From Diplolepis rosae (taxonomy: Eukaryota > Arthropoda > Insecta > Hymenoptera > Diplolepididae), in assembly GCA_030998225.1 (NCBI GenBank), contig JAPYXD010000680.1, forward strand, positions 10,044,001-10,108,000: DNA of 64,000 nucleotides, written 5' to 3'. Position numbers and translations under genes: made by a program. Below the pieces are notes generated by a model. That model did no database searches. It was not told the DNA's origin and saw nothing but the letters and a program-made list of their open reading frames with translations. Shown piece by piece: positions 12,018-21,100 of this stretch; positions within the stretch are counted from its first letter, which is position 1, and each line of letters begins with the position of its first letter.

Positions 12018-12209
12018 TTTTTTTCAATAAAATTGTTAATAACAATGAAGGCTACCGTTTTATCGAAAAATTAGGGCAAGATTCTCAGAGAAGATGAAAT
12101 TTGACTTCAGAAAAACCTTGGCTGGATTTTTTATAAACTTTCTAGATAATTTTTTTTATGGCCGAAAAGTTTGCAGGAAAAAACGTCCGTTCAGGCGTTA
12201 ATGGGTTAA

Positions 12210-12877
12210 GGGGACCCACTACCTTTAATATTTTTGTTTTTTGAGTTTAGATCTTCCATATAAGTTCTTATGTTTAGTACCTTTGTTTAAAAAGGTTTTG
12301 GAGTTTTTTGAGAATTCCAGCACCTTTTTGTATTTTTAAACTAAAAATATTGAGTTTTTTGGGCATTTTTTGACTTTGAATAACTTTTTTGTTTTTTGAC
12401 CAATTGTCATTATTCTTTTTTTATTTCGTTTCTTACAATGTATAGCAATTTTTTGGTTATGGAAAATAAACAAACATGACTGAAAAATGCCTGTGTTTAA
12501 TACTTTAGATTTTATTTAAATATTTCTTGCAACAAACACGGAAAATTGCAACTTGCAGAAAACGAAGTTTCAAGTAAAGTCTTGTAGTGAAGCCTTAATT
12601 ATCACTATCAAAACTCCCTTCTTATATACTATTTCCCATACAATTCAGAAATATTAGTAAATAAGTAAACAAACTATTTTGTGTAAAAAGCTAATTTTCG
12701 CTAAAAACGCGTTATTTGTAAATCCCAGTAACTTCTAATTTTATTTATTTTTCCAAGAAAAAAATATCAAATTAACCTGAAAATTTACACACATTCTCAG
12801 AAAAGTATAGAGAATAAAAAAAATAAGTTTTTTCGAAAATGTCAAAAAAATATACCATTTAAAGATAACGGATCCCC
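12210..12877. mobile_element. Rep-E copy 1, TTAA element with GGGGAYCC ends
   Basis: It starts GGGGACCCACTACC directly after TTAA 12206-12209 and ends GGATCCCC directly before TTAA 12878-12881. The left 270 bases align well with the left half of the copy at 27166 (TTTTTTGAGTTTAGA, CTTCCATATAA, TTGACCAATTGTCAT). The right part differs, so this copy is rearranged. It shares its left TTAA with the giant foldback. Confidence 0.75.
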
Positions 12878-12881
12878 TTAA

Positions 12882-13838
12882 GAAAATGTCAAAACTAAAA
12901 ATACAAATAGAGTTTACACTTATTTTTTTTGTCATATATTTTGAGTGTTAGTTTTTAGCATATAATCATTTTATTTAAAACCATATCATATTTTGCAGCG
13001 AAAATAGTAATAAGTGCCATGTACTCAAACCCCCTTTTTTCATAGTAATTTTTGTAATCCGTGTTTCCGTGTGAAAGCAACTGTCGAAGTTCTTCGGAGA
13101 AATTATGTAGACACTTTAGCTCCAGATAATCCCTACAGATTTCTTTTCTATAGGGTGTCTAAAAATTTTCTATTTTCAATGGTCTGAGATGATATTCGTA
13201 AAATGGATACGTGATCTTTGAGACGAAGAAATAGGGAAGATACATTATTGGTATGCGTCACGTTCATTGCGTTCAACCTTCACATCCTGGATTTCTCGAG
13301 TTCTCAACTCTAGAGGTTCTTGAGATCTGGAGGAAAGAAGAAGATACCTGGTGCATCTGACAGCGGCAACTGTAAGGTCCTTGGCGCGAAGCCTGGAACT
13401 TAGTGAAAAAAAGAAGTGTTTAGTGATGGTTCAGGGAATTATTCAACATACTGCCGCAATAGATGACGGCGGTAGGGCCTTTAGTGGCAATTATGTCGCG
13501 TGACTTGAATGCGAGATGAAATTCCCGCTAACCTGCGGAAGCCATCCTGAAAACTTGACGTATTTACGCAAATAAACTATCGGCTGATCGAAACGCGGTT
13601 GGATTTGCGAGGTCTGTAAACTTCTTGGAAACGAGCGGCGTGTTTGTGTTTCTATACGTTTTTAAGCTCGATGGAATTCCCGTTTCGTGGTGTTCTTGTT
13701 TCAATAAGCAGAAAAAGTATAACAAGATTTGTGTAAATTATTATTTTTTTTCTTATTTAAGAAACTATTCAATGTATTTCATTAAAATGAATCTTTAGAT
13801 CGTAGATGAATTTTAATGTCAGTTAAGTGATTATAATT
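12882..13838. other. Unique DNA with a GC-richer island at about 13050-13700
   Basis: No repeat ends are visible. The island is much less AT-rich than the flanks and contains no long open frame on either strand. The sequence could be conserved non-coding or regulatory DNA, or an untranslated exon. I cannot decide from sequence alone. Confidence 0.35.
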
Positions 13839-13868
13839 TTTCCTTTTTATTTATGTTTCAGGTAAGGA
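13839..13868 (+). promoter_or_regulatory. Candidate recursive-splicing (ratchet) site 1
   Basis: The polypyrimidine stretch TTTTTCCTTTTTATTTATG leads into TTTCAG, followed with no spacer by GTAAGGATT; the junction is 13861|13862. An acceptor fused to a donor in this way is the defining motif of zero-nucleotide exons in very long insect introns. The donor is GTAAGG and not the ideal GTAAGT. Confidence 0.45.
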
Positions 13869-14026
13869 TTCTTCATTTTCTTTGACACATATTTTCATCT
13901 ACAAACCTTTTTGGAAACGGTAAGAAAAAGGAGTAGAAATATGGCTTAGTATTAAAGCTGTCATGAATATTTTTCTGACAACATTTCTTGCATTCTTGGT
14001 TTTCGCAAAAAAAAATGAATATTATT

Positions 14027-14203
14027 CTATGTGACAAGCATCTTATATTTTCAGTTGCTATATTTAGATATTTAACTGTAATATCTAAATATTCAGCTTT
14101 AAGATCTACAATATTCAAATTGTTTAATATCAATAATTTAAATATTACAACTGAATAACCAGATATTATAGCTGAATATGTATAAGATGCTTGTCACACA
14201 TAG
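14027..14203. mobile_element. Short MITE, 177 bp
   Basis: The left end CTATGTGACAAGCATCTTATA is mirrored at the right end (TATAAGATGCTTGTCACACATAG). The interior consists of AT-rich words around GAATAT and ATATCTA. No target duplication is resolved. Confidence 0.65.
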
Positions 14204-14366
14204 TTGAATATCTAGATGTTGATCCTGAATATCTACTTTTCTCCCTGGTTGAATATGAATATACTTGATATTTCCATTTGCTCAAATTCAAGAATTTAAA
14301 ACTTGCTAAATCCTAATTTCCATTTCGTACTTGAAATAAAATTTTGGCTCCATTTTCAATTTTTAA

Positions 14367-14477
14367 TGGCCGATTCCAACAACATGGATTGAATCTGTTA
14401 TTCTAAATTATTCTGATTGGTTAATCCGAGTGTTAAACCGCTGATTAAAAGCTAATCAAAGTTGGCGAAATCGGCCC
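14367..14477. mobile_element. Short TTAA MITE, 111 bp
   Basis: TTAA (14363-14366) is followed by TGGCCGATTCC. The right end is GGCGAAATCGGCCC before TTAA (14478-14481). The inverted ends match for about ten bases. Confidence 0.55.
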
Positions 14478-14719
14478 TTAATATACATTAAAAGAAAGTT
14501 TGGAAAAAACATCTTATGAAATTTTCAAATAAACTCATATTTTGTGTCGAAATTGTTTAATTTTTCAGAAATCTGGGTGTATAATCAACCAAATGCCATT
14601 TGTAAACATTAATTTTAATTATCTAGTTTTCTAAGATAAGATTTCTGAAAATTAGAACATGCACTTTCTGAATTTGTCTTTAAACATTTACTGAGAATAA
14701 CTAATTTATTTATCTTACA

Positions 14720-14769
14720 TGAACGAATAAATGTATAATTGAGTCACGTGGTCTGATTGATCCATAACC
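14720..14769. mobile_element. Solo right end of Rep-F
   Basis: GTATAATTGAGTCACGTGGTCTGATTGATCCATAACC runs up to TTAA 14770-14773. The same end, preceded by the same GAACGAATAAATG type sequence, is found at 32590-32640. The adjoining full Rep-F begins at the very same TTAA. Confidence 0.6.
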
Positions 14770-14773
14770 TTAA

Positions 14774-15497
14774 GGCCATGGGTCATGGAGGTCACATGAC
14801 CAATTCAGTCCCTGGCTATCGATTTTTTTCTCCATATATAAAATTTTAAATCAAAATAAATCAATCAAAATTTAGGAAATTTTGAATAATAGCATATGGA
14901 AGGAATAGGAAGAGTGTATTAAAATGAAATTAAAAAAAAAAAATTGATTAACTATACCAACTAAGTGTCTTAACTTTTACTGCACTGGTTTAACACTGTC
15001 GGTAATATAGTTTGCAAATTATCTAAAATTACTCATTTTTATCAAAATTATCTTGTATCATTATGAATATTTGAGACATAACAGACCTGTCATAGTAATT
15101 TTTTATTCATTTCCCAAAATTAAATGCATGTGATATTTAGGAAATTAGCAAATTTGATTGATTTTAGGTTTCTACATGTTTTTCTTTTTAAAATTTGGGA
15201 AATGGTAGAGAAGATAAAAACGGACGTAGATAGACTACTTTTGGTTTCGAAATTGAAAAAAAGTTCAATTTTATCAAAATATATGGGAATTTTTTTTCAT
15301 TTTTAAAACAAAAAGTAGTCTACATCCGTTTTTATCTTCCCTACCAATTCCCAAATTTTCAAAATAAAAGTTTATTTATTTTGGACACGAACATATAGAA
15401 ACTGAACCAAATTGTACACATGAATTTGATACTTTTCTCAAGTATCACATGCCCTTAAGATATAATTTTTGTCACGTGACCTGCTTGGCCCATGGCT
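14774..15497. mobile_element. Rep-F copy, TTAA element with GGCCATGG…CACGTGAC ends
   Basis: It is flanked by TTAA at 14770-14773 and 15498-15501. The left end is GGCCATGGGTCATGGAGGTCACATGACC; the right end is the mirror of AGCCATGGGCCAAGCAGGTCACGTGAC. Inside are a word pair GGTAGAGAAGATAAAAACGG / CCGTTTTTATCTTCCCTACC (15203-15350) forming an inner hairpin, and CTCAAGTATCACATGCCC, both shared with 60120-60660, 42430-42500 and 44450-44530. The 60-codon frame inside lies in the hairpin and is not a gene. Confidence 0.72.
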
Positions 15498-15501
15498 TTA
15501 A

Positions 15502-15779
15502 GTGCAAAATTATTTGCAAAATTTTCACTTAAACGCAGTTATAAACGTTCTTTAGTCTTTCCCAAATTTTAAGGAAGGTATTTTGTAAAATAAAAAAGTT
15601 ACCTAACATGAACTTTAACAGAAATTTGGTCACGTGGTATGGTTGATCCATGGCATTAAAACTCAAACTGAATATAATAAAATTTCTAGATTCTCTATAA
15701 AAGTTATACAAACATATTCAAATTTTGGAAAAAAGTTTCTGCATAAATCTCACTAGAGCTTTTTGAAAGTCAAATATAT
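15502..15779. repeat. Rep-F-related remnant
   Basis: The sequence TGGTCACGTGGTATGGTTGATCCATGGCA ends at TTAA 15656-15659, a Rep-F right end without a recognisable left partner. Confidence 0.45.
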
Positions 15780-16690
15780 TCCTATTTCCCCAGTGAAAAG
15801 ATCTCTGAATCAAAGAACGCGCATTCCCACCATGCCAGGACGAATTCCACTTTTACCCCTGATACGATGATGATCACGCACTTTGGTTTATATTCTTCAG
15901 TTCTGAGTATAAGACTCGGCTAGGTGTATAATTTGCCCTTGGGCCTGTGAGTGGCTGGTCGACTCGTATTCCTTCGTGCAGGATTGGTCGGACGTCTGAC
16001 AGTTGACGGATGACGAGGCGGCCTTTCGGTTCCCCTTTTACGCCCTCGGCGCAATTTTAGCCCGGGCTTAGTTCCAACGTCCATTATATCCGCCAGTCTT
16101 GCTGGCTAGAAGGGGCCATAACGGGATTATTAACTGAAATGAGCGCATAAGTCACTCTTATGTTTTTCTTTTTTTCTTCCTTTTCTTTTTCTTTTACACT
16201 CCTATTTTCTGCCTCTCGTTGGAGCGAAACAAATCACGATATCGGAGAGGTCGCTCGTTCGCGAGAATCGAGATCGTCGATCCGCGAACGAGATAGGGCC
16301 CAGCATCCGTGCCGCGCAGATGAGAATCTTAGAAGCGAAGCGCGTTTTCTGAGCTTTGCGCAATTCAAGTTGGGTATTCTACTTCTGATCCAGCACCATC
16401 TTGAGCTACACTTGTCTCAAACGTTATCGCGACGCGCTCATCTTGTGTCTACGAGAATTACTGACCGACCGTTGCTCGAGCCAACTCGAACTTGACTCTA
16501 ATTAGAGCGAACCATGCCATCCAGTTACGACCTTATCGGAAGACACCTGGAACAGAGGAAAGTGATATAAGAGACGTATTACATCGATTTTTATTACTAT
16601 TTACTCAAGCTTCAATTTGCAATCTGATTTTAGAAATATCTTTTCTGAATCTGATTTTTTTACTAATAAATCAGCTTTCAATGCAGACAT
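15780..16690. other. GC-richer unique island, no recognised gene
   Basis: From about 15830 to 16560 the sequence is GC-balanced with many CpGs, unlike the flanking AT-rich DNA. A 111-codon frame (16160-16495) and an 86-codon frame (16492-16752) are open, but they begin in a pyrimidine run, show no family motifs and lack splice context. A promoter, an enhancer or a non-coding exon is as likely as coding sequence. Confidence 0.35.
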
Positions 16691-16696
16691 TTTTAT

Positions 16697-16849
16697 GTTG
16701 CCCTGGCCGGGCCCAGATCGGGAATAATACATATGAATTGACCGGGAGCTGATCTGGCCCCCTGATGTCTGATTGGACTGTAATCGGGGCCTGGTCAGGC
16801 CTGATCAAGCCTTATGCTTCATCACCAATCTGGGCCATGCCTGGCAATT
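16697..16849. mobile_element. Short GC-rich MITE, about 150 bp
   Basis: The left end TTGCCCTGGCCGGGCC and right end GGGCCATGCCTGGCAA are imperfect inverted repeats, and the interior is rich in CTGATC / GGCCTG words. A longer element of similar flavour is at 40034. Confidence 0.5.
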
Positions 16850-16891
16850 TCTACATGTGTTATTCTAAATACGTCTTTTTAATTCAGCAAT

Positions 16892-17290
16892 CACTGAGAA
16901 AAAAGATTTGATTGAATGAAAGAAAATAATTTGTTTGAAAGGCTTTTTTTGATTCAAACAAAAGATTCATTTGAATTAAATAACATTTGTATGATTCAAA
17001 CAAAATATCTTTGGGCCTGATAAATATTTGTTTGAATCAAATAAATTTTTGTTTGAATCAAATTTTTGTTTGAAATAAACAAATTATTGCATTGATATAT
17101 GGTCAAAGATATAATTTATTTGATTTGACGCAGAAATTTATTTGATTCAAACAAATATTTATTTAGTTCAAAGATACTTTTTTTGTATCAAATAAATTTT
17201 ATTTAATTCAAATAAATCATTTTTTTTAATCAAAGAAAGTCTTTCAAAGAAATAATTTCCTTTGATTCAATCAAATCTTTTTTCTGAGTG
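16892..17290. mobile_element. CACTG-type MITE built from TTTGATTCAAA words, 399 bp
   Basis: The left end CACTGAGAAAAAAGATTTG is mirrored at the right end (CAAATCTTTTTTCTGAGTG). Both sides carry AT as target duplication (16890-16891 and 17291-17292). The interior repeats TTTGATTCAAA and TTTGAATCAAA many times in both orientations, so the whole element can fold on itself at many registers. Confidence 0.8.
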
Positions 17291-17429
17291 ATTAGTAAAA
17301 ATTGATTATTTTTTCGCGCAAAGTTCACTTACAGAATAGATTGACTAAAGGTTAGTTTTTGAAATTCAGATTCGGAAAAGTGTTTTATATACAATAAGAA
17401 GTCAAACATCAAACATTTCTTTGATATGC

Positions 17430-17608
17430 GATCTTGGAAAAAATTTCTTTGAATTAAACAAATTTTTGTTGATTCAACAAAATTTTCTTTATTGTAAACA
17501 AATCTATTTCTCTCAATCGAAGAACATTTTTTTGAATCAACAAAACTTTCTTTAATTCTAATACAATTTATCCTATACCGTATATCAAAGAAAATGTTTT
17601 CTCAGTGT
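17430..17608. repeat. CACTG-type fragment
   Basis: The same TTGAATCAA vocabulary as the preceding element, ending in TTTTCTCAGTG at 17598-17608. The left end is not resolved. Confidence 0.5.
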
Positions 17609-17675
17609 ATCAAGAAAAGTTGTACCTAGTTTAGTTTCCGCAATTAACTTCTAATATAATGGTTGTCTCTCGTTA

Positions 17676-17812
17676 ATAGTATATTACATTACAAGGGGCG
17701 AAACAGCGCGATTGCATGAGTGTGAAGTTTGCTGCCCGAGTGAAACGAGGGCTGCAATCACACGAAATGCTTTCGCTGTGTTTTGTTTCGAGTAATGTAT
17801 ACTATTTTTCAT
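17676..17812. mobile_element. Rep-B copy 1, short palindromic repeat
   Basis: AGTATATTACATTAC at the left is mirrored by GTAATGTATACT at the right. The centre carries the hairpin GCCCGAGTGAAACGAGGGC and TGCAATCACACGA. Rep-B relatives lie at 19040, 29620, 34950 and 59365, where the ends read AGTATATTGTGCAAC and GACCCGCTAGTAGAAAAA. Confidence 0.6.
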
Positions 17813-18133
17813 AGCAACTCTTTTGAGAATCTGATTGACTGTAACTGTGGAGCGGGTTGAAAATCGTAGTTTCAACCCGCTCTACAGGTACCGAAAATCG
17901 GATTTTCAAAGGAGGCGCTATGAAAAAATTTTAGTTCATGAGCCAGAAAGTGCTGAGATAAGTCCCGTAATTACTCGTAGGATTGGTTATTTTAAAGAGC
18001 TGATTTAATATAATTTTGACCGAGTTGAAGGAACCCATTTTTTTATCATCAACCAATCCAAAGATAATTTACAGGACCTGTTTTGACATTTCTTTTATCA
18101 TTTCCCAATATTTCAGCACGAAACAATTGATTA

Positions 18134-19015
18134 CGAGGGTTGATTGATAAGTTCGCGGCTCATATAGAAATAATTTTAATATTTACACATATCTACTCCT
18201 ATATTATATTTTCTCATTCTTTAATTGTGACTATGTAAAGCTTCATTGCTGTGCTGTTAACGGTTTAGAAGTTACACCGATTCAAGTGAGACCTAGTAAG
18301 GCATTTTTTGAAAATGGACAAAATCTAGCAACGCGCTGTAAATAAGTATTTGTATTGCAATATTACAATATAGAAAAGGGTTAATGGCGATACAAATCCA
18401 CAATGACATAGAGGCAATTTTAGGATAATCTGCTCCATTATATACGATGGTAAAAAATCGGCAGCTGAGTTCAAACATGGTCGAAAGAATATTAAAGATG
18501 ACCCTCGTAGTGGACGGCCTTCGATGGCAACAAACCAAGAAAACATCGAAAAAATACGCGATCTTATTATTGGAGAGCGCAGATTAAAAATAAGATAGAT
18601 AGCTGCGACTATTGGCATCTCATATGAACGACCATAAAACATTATTGTGAACGAACTAGGATTTTCTAAGATGTTTGCAAAATGGATCAGTTGATTGAAA
18701 ACGGGATCAGCTGACCATTTCTCGCGAATTTTTAGAGCTGTTTGAAACCGATCTACAAACATTTTTGGACAGGTTTGTGACCATATTTACCATTATACTC
18801 CAAAGTTAAAACAACACTCCAAATCGCGTGGAAACAAGCAGGATGACCCCCTCCAATGAAAGCAAAAGCAGTTTTGTCGGCGATCAAGGTGATGGCATCT
18901 GTTTTTTGGAATTCGTAGCGTGTCATCCTGGTGAATTATCTCGAAAAAGATAAAGTCAGTTTAGTACTGCACCCTTTTACACCGTTTGCGCGAAGAAATC
19001 AAGGAGATAAGTCCA
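18134..19015 (+). pseudogene. Mariner transposase pseudogene, 3' truncated
   Basis: A 5' TIR-like CGAGGGTTGATTGATAAGTTCGCGG follows TA (18132-18133). Transposase homology is scattered through three + strand frames from about 18330. Visible are a YFVLQYYNIEKGL segment, EFKHGRKNIKDDPRSGRP with RRLKIR and IAATIGISYER (helix-turn-helix region), FLDRFVT near 18761, HYTPK.KQHSK, KVMASVFWNS, and LREEIKE at 18986-19006. Frameshifts and in-frame stops are frequent. The expected DETW segment holding the first catalytic Asp is missing between FLDRFVT and HYTPK, and the second catalytic Asp of the FWD motif reads N. No 3' TIR is found; Rep-B sequence follows. The element is dead. The 81- and 145-codon minus-strand frames here are antisense shadows. 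Confidence 0.9.
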
Positions 19016-19039
19016 GGCAATAAAATTCACTTTATGGCC

Positions 19040-19245
19040 CGCTGGTAGGAAATAGTATATTATGCACTTAGGGAGAAAAAATGTTATTTTGCGAGTCTAA
19101 AGTTTGATGCCCGAGAAAAGCGAGGGCAACAATCACACGAGTAAAATAAATGTTTTTCCCGTGTTGCATACTATTTTTTCTCCACTTGGGGGCAAAAAAT
19201 GCATTTTTTGACCCGCTAGTAGAAAAAATAATTTTTTCTACCGAG
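19040..19245. mobile_element. Rep-B copy 2
   Basis: It begins AATAGTATATTATGCAC and contains the GCCCGAGAAAAGCGAGGGC hairpin, CAATCACACGAG, TTTTTCCCGTGTTGCA and GACCCGCTAGTAGAAAAA. It abuts the truncated end of the mariner remnant. Confidence 0.55.
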
Positions 19246-20533
19246 ACAAGACGCGTGTTCACACATCAGTACAATCGATGGCTAAAAATCATAATCTTGG
19301 CTTCAGCTGCTGCCTCATCCTGCTTATTCTTCTGATTTGGCCCTTTCTGACTTATCTTTTCCCGAATCTGAAGGTACATTTGGGATAAATAGTATTTTCA
19401 TCAAATAAAGTCTATATTTATTTTCATGATCAGGCCACGAAATTTTCAATCCAACCTTCGTACTATTAGTCAAAAAACGTTGCAGAAATTGAACTTAGTA
19501 CATTTTTTTATAGTCACGTGACTTATTTGATACTGGATTACAAATTACATTTAGTTTTTACTAAAATTAAGAATAGAGAAAAAACCAAATGTTATATATA
19601 TACTTATTTTGTTTCTCAAATTCGAATTTTAGTCGACAAATGATTTCAATTATGTAAAACTTCAAAATTAGTTGAAATTCTTAATTAAATAATTTAAACT
19701 CACACTTTTAATACTTATAAATTCAATTTGTTTCTACACCCAGGAAGTTTCTTTTTACATTAAGTAAGAATTTTCTCAGAAACAATATTTGTTCTGTTGC
19801 TGATTACAGTACGTGAAATAATTTATTAGAATTGACTAATATTTCAAATAAACTAAATTTGACTAGAATTTAACTAGTAATCTGAGTTTTTCGTTGATAT
19901 CCAAATAAGATTACATAAATTTTATGTATTCCCTTCGTTAAATATTTATCTCGTCTGATCAGAAAAAATATACTTTTATTTTAAATGAAAATGATAAATT
20001 TAAAGAAACAGTTTGTTTAAAAGTGGAATTTCTTCTGACTGTACTTCCTGGTGTTCATAATTAAAATTGATAATGGCCTAGAGTCATGTGCAATCTCCGA
20101 AAAATCTTAAAGTATTCAGAATTCCTTAAATTAAAAAATTCAACTCACCATGTCAATGACCCGCGTGAACTAAATCTCATGTCGCTTTCCTAAATTATAT
20201 AAGAATGCTGCACTGTAAAATGTACATTTTCAAAATTTAATCGTTTTGAAACTAGAATCTTGCAAGATGACCTCATGATCCTAAAATTTAAAAAGAAATA
20301 ATTAGCATGATTTCTAAAAAGATTGCTGCACCTAGTGATTTACTAGACTTATAAACAAGACTTCACTTTAGACTAAATTTCATATCTACCAGAATTTTTT
20401 GATGACCTCTTAACGCGTGAGAAAATAGTATCTAGCTTAATATCCTTGTTCGTGATTTGATAAAATCTCAACGTCCTGTGCGGATGTAGCGTCAGCCATA
20501 AAACAGTTATGCAGACTAATTGGTCTCTCAATT
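19246..20533. other. AT-rich DNA; weak CACCCAGG inverted pair
   Basis: A possible element runs from CACCCAGGAAGTTTC (19737) to CTTCCTGGTG (20053), but the flanks (TA and TT) do not match. The rest shows no feature. Confidence 0.35.
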
Positions 20534-20549
20534 CCCCCCCCCCCCCCCC
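20534..20549 (+). repeat. Poly-C tract, 16 bases
   Basis: A homopolymer followed by a C/T-rich stretch that extends to about 20730. Confidence 0.95.
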
Positions 20550-21100
20550 GTCCTCCTCTCTCTATTTCTCTCTTAGTAACATCCCCCATGTTATCTTTTC
20601 TCGTTTTCTTCTTTCTTCATTTTATCCCATCCCCTCGTCCTGTATATCTGTTTCTTCCTCTTCTACAAGCAACTTACATTAACGCACTTACACCAAACCA
20701 CGCCTGTTTCCTTTTTCCCTTTTTTCATATTATATCAGAATTTCCTTCGTCTTTGGCGGACGTGAGTTACTACCTCCACGAGGAATATTACTACCTGTCC
20801 GATGAAGTTGCATCCCCTTTCCAAGACCATTACTTATTCTCCGACGTATCGATCCTTGAAACATCAATCCGTCTTCAAGATTTCTTAAAAAATTCGTCAC
20901 CGTTTTCCAATACCGTTTCACTGTGGTTTTCTGAAAAAGAAATAGAATGAATTAATAGCTGACATAATTCCAATTCCGAGAACTGGTTCAGACAGGAAGA
21001 AAAGTTAAGAGTGTAATTGAGGGTTGCTTTACATAAATTATATTGCGATCTTGCTGATAATCAGTAATTGCTGGTCAATTTACTTTATCCCAACATTGTA
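20550..21100. other. Pyrimidine-rich then GC-balanced unique DNA
   Basis: A 120-codon + strand frame (20588-20950) starts in the pyrimidine run; its N-terminal half is a translation of C/T-rich DNA. 20740-20930 has more balanced composition and could include a real exon, but no splice sites or motifs stand out. Confidence 0.3.

Larger units (their letters stand above)
8496..12205. mobile_element. Giant TTAA-bounded foldback element, 3.7 kb, carrying two inverted Rep-A copies
   Basis: TTAA at 8492-8495 and 12206-12209 bracket ends reading CCCAGTAACGCCTGAAC and its mirror (reverse complement CCCATTAACGCCTGAAC). The pairing continues inward: outer arms of about 185 bp, then Rep-A copies in opposite orientation (8683-10090 and 10640-12017), then inner arms of about 110-120 bp (10103-10225 and 10508-10637), around a loop of roughly 280 bp. 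TTAA followed by CCC is the signature of piggyBac-like ends; no transposase is present. The Rep-A/arm junctions are the same on both sides, so Rep-A was in place before the arms were duplicated. Confidence 0.88.

Noticed and set aside
16160..16495. 111-codon frame in a GC-rich island
   Set aside because: It starts in a TTTTCTTTTTC tract and has no recognisable domain; reported only as part of the island.
17885..17895. CAG|GTACCG as a further splice junction pair
   Set aside because: No polypyrimidine tract upstream and a poor donor; it lies next to a repeat.
18325..18762. 145-codon minus-strand frame
   Set aside because: Antisense shadow of the degenerate mariner transposase on the + strand.
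20588..20950. 120-codon frame starting MLSFLVFFFLHF
   Set aside because: The first half translates a C/T-rich tract, which makes a false hydrophobic signal-like segment. No motif or splice support.
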